In this document: positions 62,084 through 64,000 of the stretch, piece after piece
Numbering within the stretch: position 1 is the first letter of the stretch
How the letters are laid out: every line of letters begins with the position of its first letter
NCBI GenBank assembly: GCA_016342745.1
Contig: JAEINT010000011.1
Span: 62,001 to 126,000, forward strand
Direction of reading: 5' to 3'
Origin: Labilibaculum sp.
GTDB lineage: Bacteria > Bacteroidota > Bacteroidia > Bacteroidales > Marinifilaceae
Length of the DNA stretch: 64,000 nt
Position numbers and translations under genes: made by a program
The notes under the pieces: generated by a model
What the model saw: the letters and a program-made list of their open reading frames with translations, nothing else
What the model was told of the DNA's origin: nothing
Databases searched by the model: none

Positions 62084-62759
62084 CTTTACTCTCTCTCATT
62101 AAATCATCCCACGAATCCCATTCGTAAAAACAAAAGTGTGGCATACCATCTTTTTGTATAAGGTTCTTATGCTCACCCCAACTATTCATTAAATTTTCAA
62201 ATGGAAATATTAAATCTTTATTTCCCAAAATAACTGTTTGGTATACATTCCATTCAATGAAATGATTTTGGATAACCTCCTGTAATATAATTAGTTCTTC
62301 TTTTTGCTCATCAATATTTCGTTTTGGCATTCGGTTTTTAAAGAGGTCAAAATTATCTTTCCCTCCACACATGCGAAGCCAAAATTTCTCTATGCTTTTT
62401 TCGTTCAATCCATCAATAGTTCCCTGAAATATCGCTGGAGGAATACCTTTTAAATTATCTATTGGATGTAAACTACCATTAATAGCTATTGTGCTAGTAA
62501 AAAGCTCTTTCCACTGATTATAGACTAAGTTTCCAACGAAAACACCTAGTGACCATGAAATTAAATGTACTTCCTGATAATTCTCAAAAAGTCTTTCAAT
62601 TTCTTTCGGCAATAGAATATCTCTATAGTCATAACACATCAAAACATCATAATCGTTTGATTGCATGGACTGAAATGGATTAGCATCACATCCCCAACCA
62701 TTCATAAATACGATACACTTATCTTTAGTTGATTTATGTAACCATTCAATTTTCATCAC
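62064..62759 (-). CDS. bioG: Pimeloyl-ACP methyl ester esterase BioG
   Basis: 231 residues of the DUF452/BioG alpha/beta-hydrolase family. MNGWGCDANPF forms the oxyanion region, Ser70 in SWSLGV is the nucleophile elbow, and the C-terminal MPHFCFYEW gives the catalytic His. It frees pimeloyl-ACP from its methyl ester, so it replaces BioH. It overlaps bioF by 14 bases and bioC by 20 bases, consistent with tight translational coupling. Confidence 0.92.
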   Translation of the reverse strand: MMKIEWLHKSTKDKCIVFMNGWGCDANPFQSMQSNDYDVLMCYDYRDILLPKEIERLFENYQEVHLISWSLGVFVGNLVYNQWKELFTSTIAINGSLHPIDNLKGIPPAIFQGTIDGLNEKSIEKFWLRMCGGKDNFDLFKNRMPKRNIDEQKEELIILQEVIQNHFIEWNVYQTVILGNKDLIFPFENLMNSWGEHKNLIQKDGMPHFCFYEWDSWDDLMRESKGETSAN

Positions 62760-63873
62760 AATAGGTTTTTATCAAATTTGGTAAATCTTTTAACTCATCC
62801 CAATCCATATCCGCACACACAGATATCCTTAACCTAGCAGAATTTACAGGAACTGCAGGTGGTCTAATTGGAAATGTTAAAAAACCTTTTTTTTGCAAAT
62901 ATTCAGCTAAATTAACGCATTTTTGACTGTCTCCAACAAGAACAGGAATAATATTTGAACTTCCCATTGTTTGTATATTCAACTCTTTTAATGCATTTCT
63001 TAATTGAGTTGATATGCCTTGTAAATGTTCTCGTTCCATTCGCATTTTCACGATGGTCCTTAACATGATATGATTCCAATTCACGACAATAGGAGGTAAA
63101 GATGTTGTGAAAATAAGAGAGCGCATTTTATTGATCAAATAATCTTTAAGTACTTCATGGCAAACGACATATGCACCAATAGAGTTCATAGCTTTACCAA
63201 AAGTTCCAACTAGCAAATCGATTTCATCGAGACAATTTTTCTCTTCAGATAAGCCAAGACCTTTATCTCCTCTAACACCAAGTGCATGAGCTTCATCAAT
63301 GTATAAAAAACAATCAAACTGTTTTTTAATTTCAATCAGTTTTTCAAGATCTGCAAGGTCACCATCCATACTAAATACAGATTCACTAACAATAAAAACA
63401 CGATTGTAGTCTTTGCGTTTTTTTTCAAGAATCTGAGTTAGATGTTGATAATCAGCATGTCTAAAACGCATACATTCAGCACTGCACAATCGCATTCCAT
63501 CTATAATACTTGCATGATTAAGCTTATCTGATAAAATTAAATCATCCTTCTCTGTTAAAGCAGGTAAAATTCCAATATTGGCATGATAACCCGAATTGAA
63601 AAATAGGGAAGGGCGACCATATAATTTTTCTAATTCAGATTCAAGCAACTCATATTCAACAAAATTACCAGTAAGTAGTCGAGAAGAACCAGAGCCAAAT
63701 GCATTTCCTTTTGGTCTCGGAATATTCTTTTTGCTGATACCTAAATAATCATTTGAAGATAAATTCACATGATAATCACTCGAAGAAATCCTCTTCAAAG
63801 AGCGAAGATTACCTGAATTCTTCAGTACGCCTAATTCGTTACTATATTTGCTTAATTTTTGATCCATTTTCAT
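62746..63873 (-). CDS. bioF: 8-amino-7-oxononanoate synthase
   Basis: 375 residues. A PLP enzyme joining pimeloyl-ACP and alanine. Lys227 in GTFGKAMNS binds PLP; DEAHALGVRGDKG at about 193-205 and SNDYLG at 40-45 are further signatures. The start is immediately after the bioA stop (TAA ATG, no spacer); Met3 is an alternative start. Confidence 0.96.
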   Translation of the reverse strand: MKMDQKLSKYSNELGVLKNSGNLRSLKRISSSDYHVNLSSNDYLGISKKNIPRPKGNAFGSGSSRLLTGNFVEYELLESELEKLYGRPSLFFNSGYHANIGILPALTEKDDLILSDKLNHASIIDGMRLCSAECMRFRHADYQHLTQILEKKRKDYNRVFIVSESVFSMDGDLADLEKLIEIKKQFDCFLYIDEAHALGVRGDKGLGLSEEKNCLDEIDLLVGTFGKAMNSIGAYVVCHEVLKDYLINKMRSLIFTTSLPPIVVNWNHIMLRTIVKMRMEREHLQGISTQLRNALKELNIQTMGSSNIIPVLVGDSQKCVNLAEYLQKKGFLTFPIRPPAVPVNSARLRISVCADMDWDELKDLPNLIKTYCDEN

Positions 63874-64000
63874 TTATTGCAATGATACGACTTTAACCAA
63901 AGCTTCGCAAAGTTCGGTCAAATCCTTTTCTGAAATTACAAACGGAGGCATAATGTAAACCAATTTACCGAAAGGTCTAACCCAAACTCCATGATCTACA
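63874..64000 (-). CDS. bioA: DAPA aminotransferase BioA, C-terminal end (partial)
   Basis: The last 42 residues of a minus-strand frame (first full codon at 63999): VDHGVWVRPFGKLVYIMPPFVIS and on to the stop. 'RPFGKLVYIMPP' is the C-terminal signature of adenosylmethionine-8-amino-7-oxononanoate aminotransferase. The gene continues outside the window to the right. Being directly followed by bioF, it heads or continues the bioA-bioF-bioG-bioC-bioD operon. Confidence 0.92.
   Translation of the reverse strand, partial: VDHGVWVRPFGKLVYIMPPFVISEKDLTELCEALVKVVSLQ

Overview
The window is chromosomal DNA from a Bacteroidota bacterium, most likely a marine or anaerobic member of Bacteroidia (Marinilabiliales/Marinifilaceae-like). 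This is inferred from AT-rich DNA, TTTG-N19-21-TAnnTTTG promoters rather than E. coli-type ones, a type B T9SS C-terminal domain beside a PorP/SprF protein, Reg_prop/Y_Y_Y sensors, and an arginine operon led by a GNAT gene. No prophage, IS element or CRISPR array is visible. Most of it is ordinary core metabolism.

Layout. 1-2.2 kb: 3' end of nhaA, tRNA-Leu(UAG), a nitronate monooxygenase-family gene and a DUF6155-like gene. 2.2-4.5 kb: a lone curlin-repeat amyloid gene. 4.7-10.8 kb (minus): gltB-gltD glutamate synthase. 11.8-24.0 kb (plus): a 620-bp leader followed by GNAT-argG-argC-argD-argB-argE-argH and carA-carB, i.e. arginine and carbamoyl phosphate synthesis. 24.1-28.1 kb: thioesterase, methyltransferase and two MacB/FtsX-type permeases. 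28.5-47.7 kb (plus): a 2,918-residue repeat adhesin, PorP/SprF, a PD40/OmpA-like protein, an unknown secreted protein and two giant paralogous sensors, one ending in a histidine kinase and the other in a SpoIIE phosphatase. 47.8-49.6 kb (minus): cysE-cysK. 50.0-52.9 kb: zinc ribbon, low-MW phosphatase, fructosamine-kinase-like protein and CbiA. 53-55.6 kb: a TapB-like protein, a CAP-domain lipoprotein and rpsF-rpsR-rplI. 55.8-60.2 kb: DUF2007-USP-USP, miaB-like/mtaB and a flavin reductase. 60.6-64 kb (minus): bioA-bioF-bioG-bioC-bioD.

The strongest unusual signal is the arginine operon leader (11765-12417). It holds four consecutive short ORFs, each with a cluster of Arg codons (RRRR, RRRR, RRxxR, RRRxxR). 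The first three are each followed by an intrinsic terminator. In unit 1 an antiterminator can be drawn whose 5' arm starts right after the leader stop codon, as in classical ribosome-mediated attenuation. It looks like a cascade of arginine-sensing attenuators in series, and I found it only by reading the DNA because the ORFs are too short for ordinary annotation.

Second-tier observations are the 31-repeat adhesin with a recent 249-bp duplication and an exactly periodic six-repeat block, the sensor pair with different outputs, the orphan curlin, a Thr-rich leader-like ORF next to cysE, and a strong terminator with no gene behind it at 25.2 kb.
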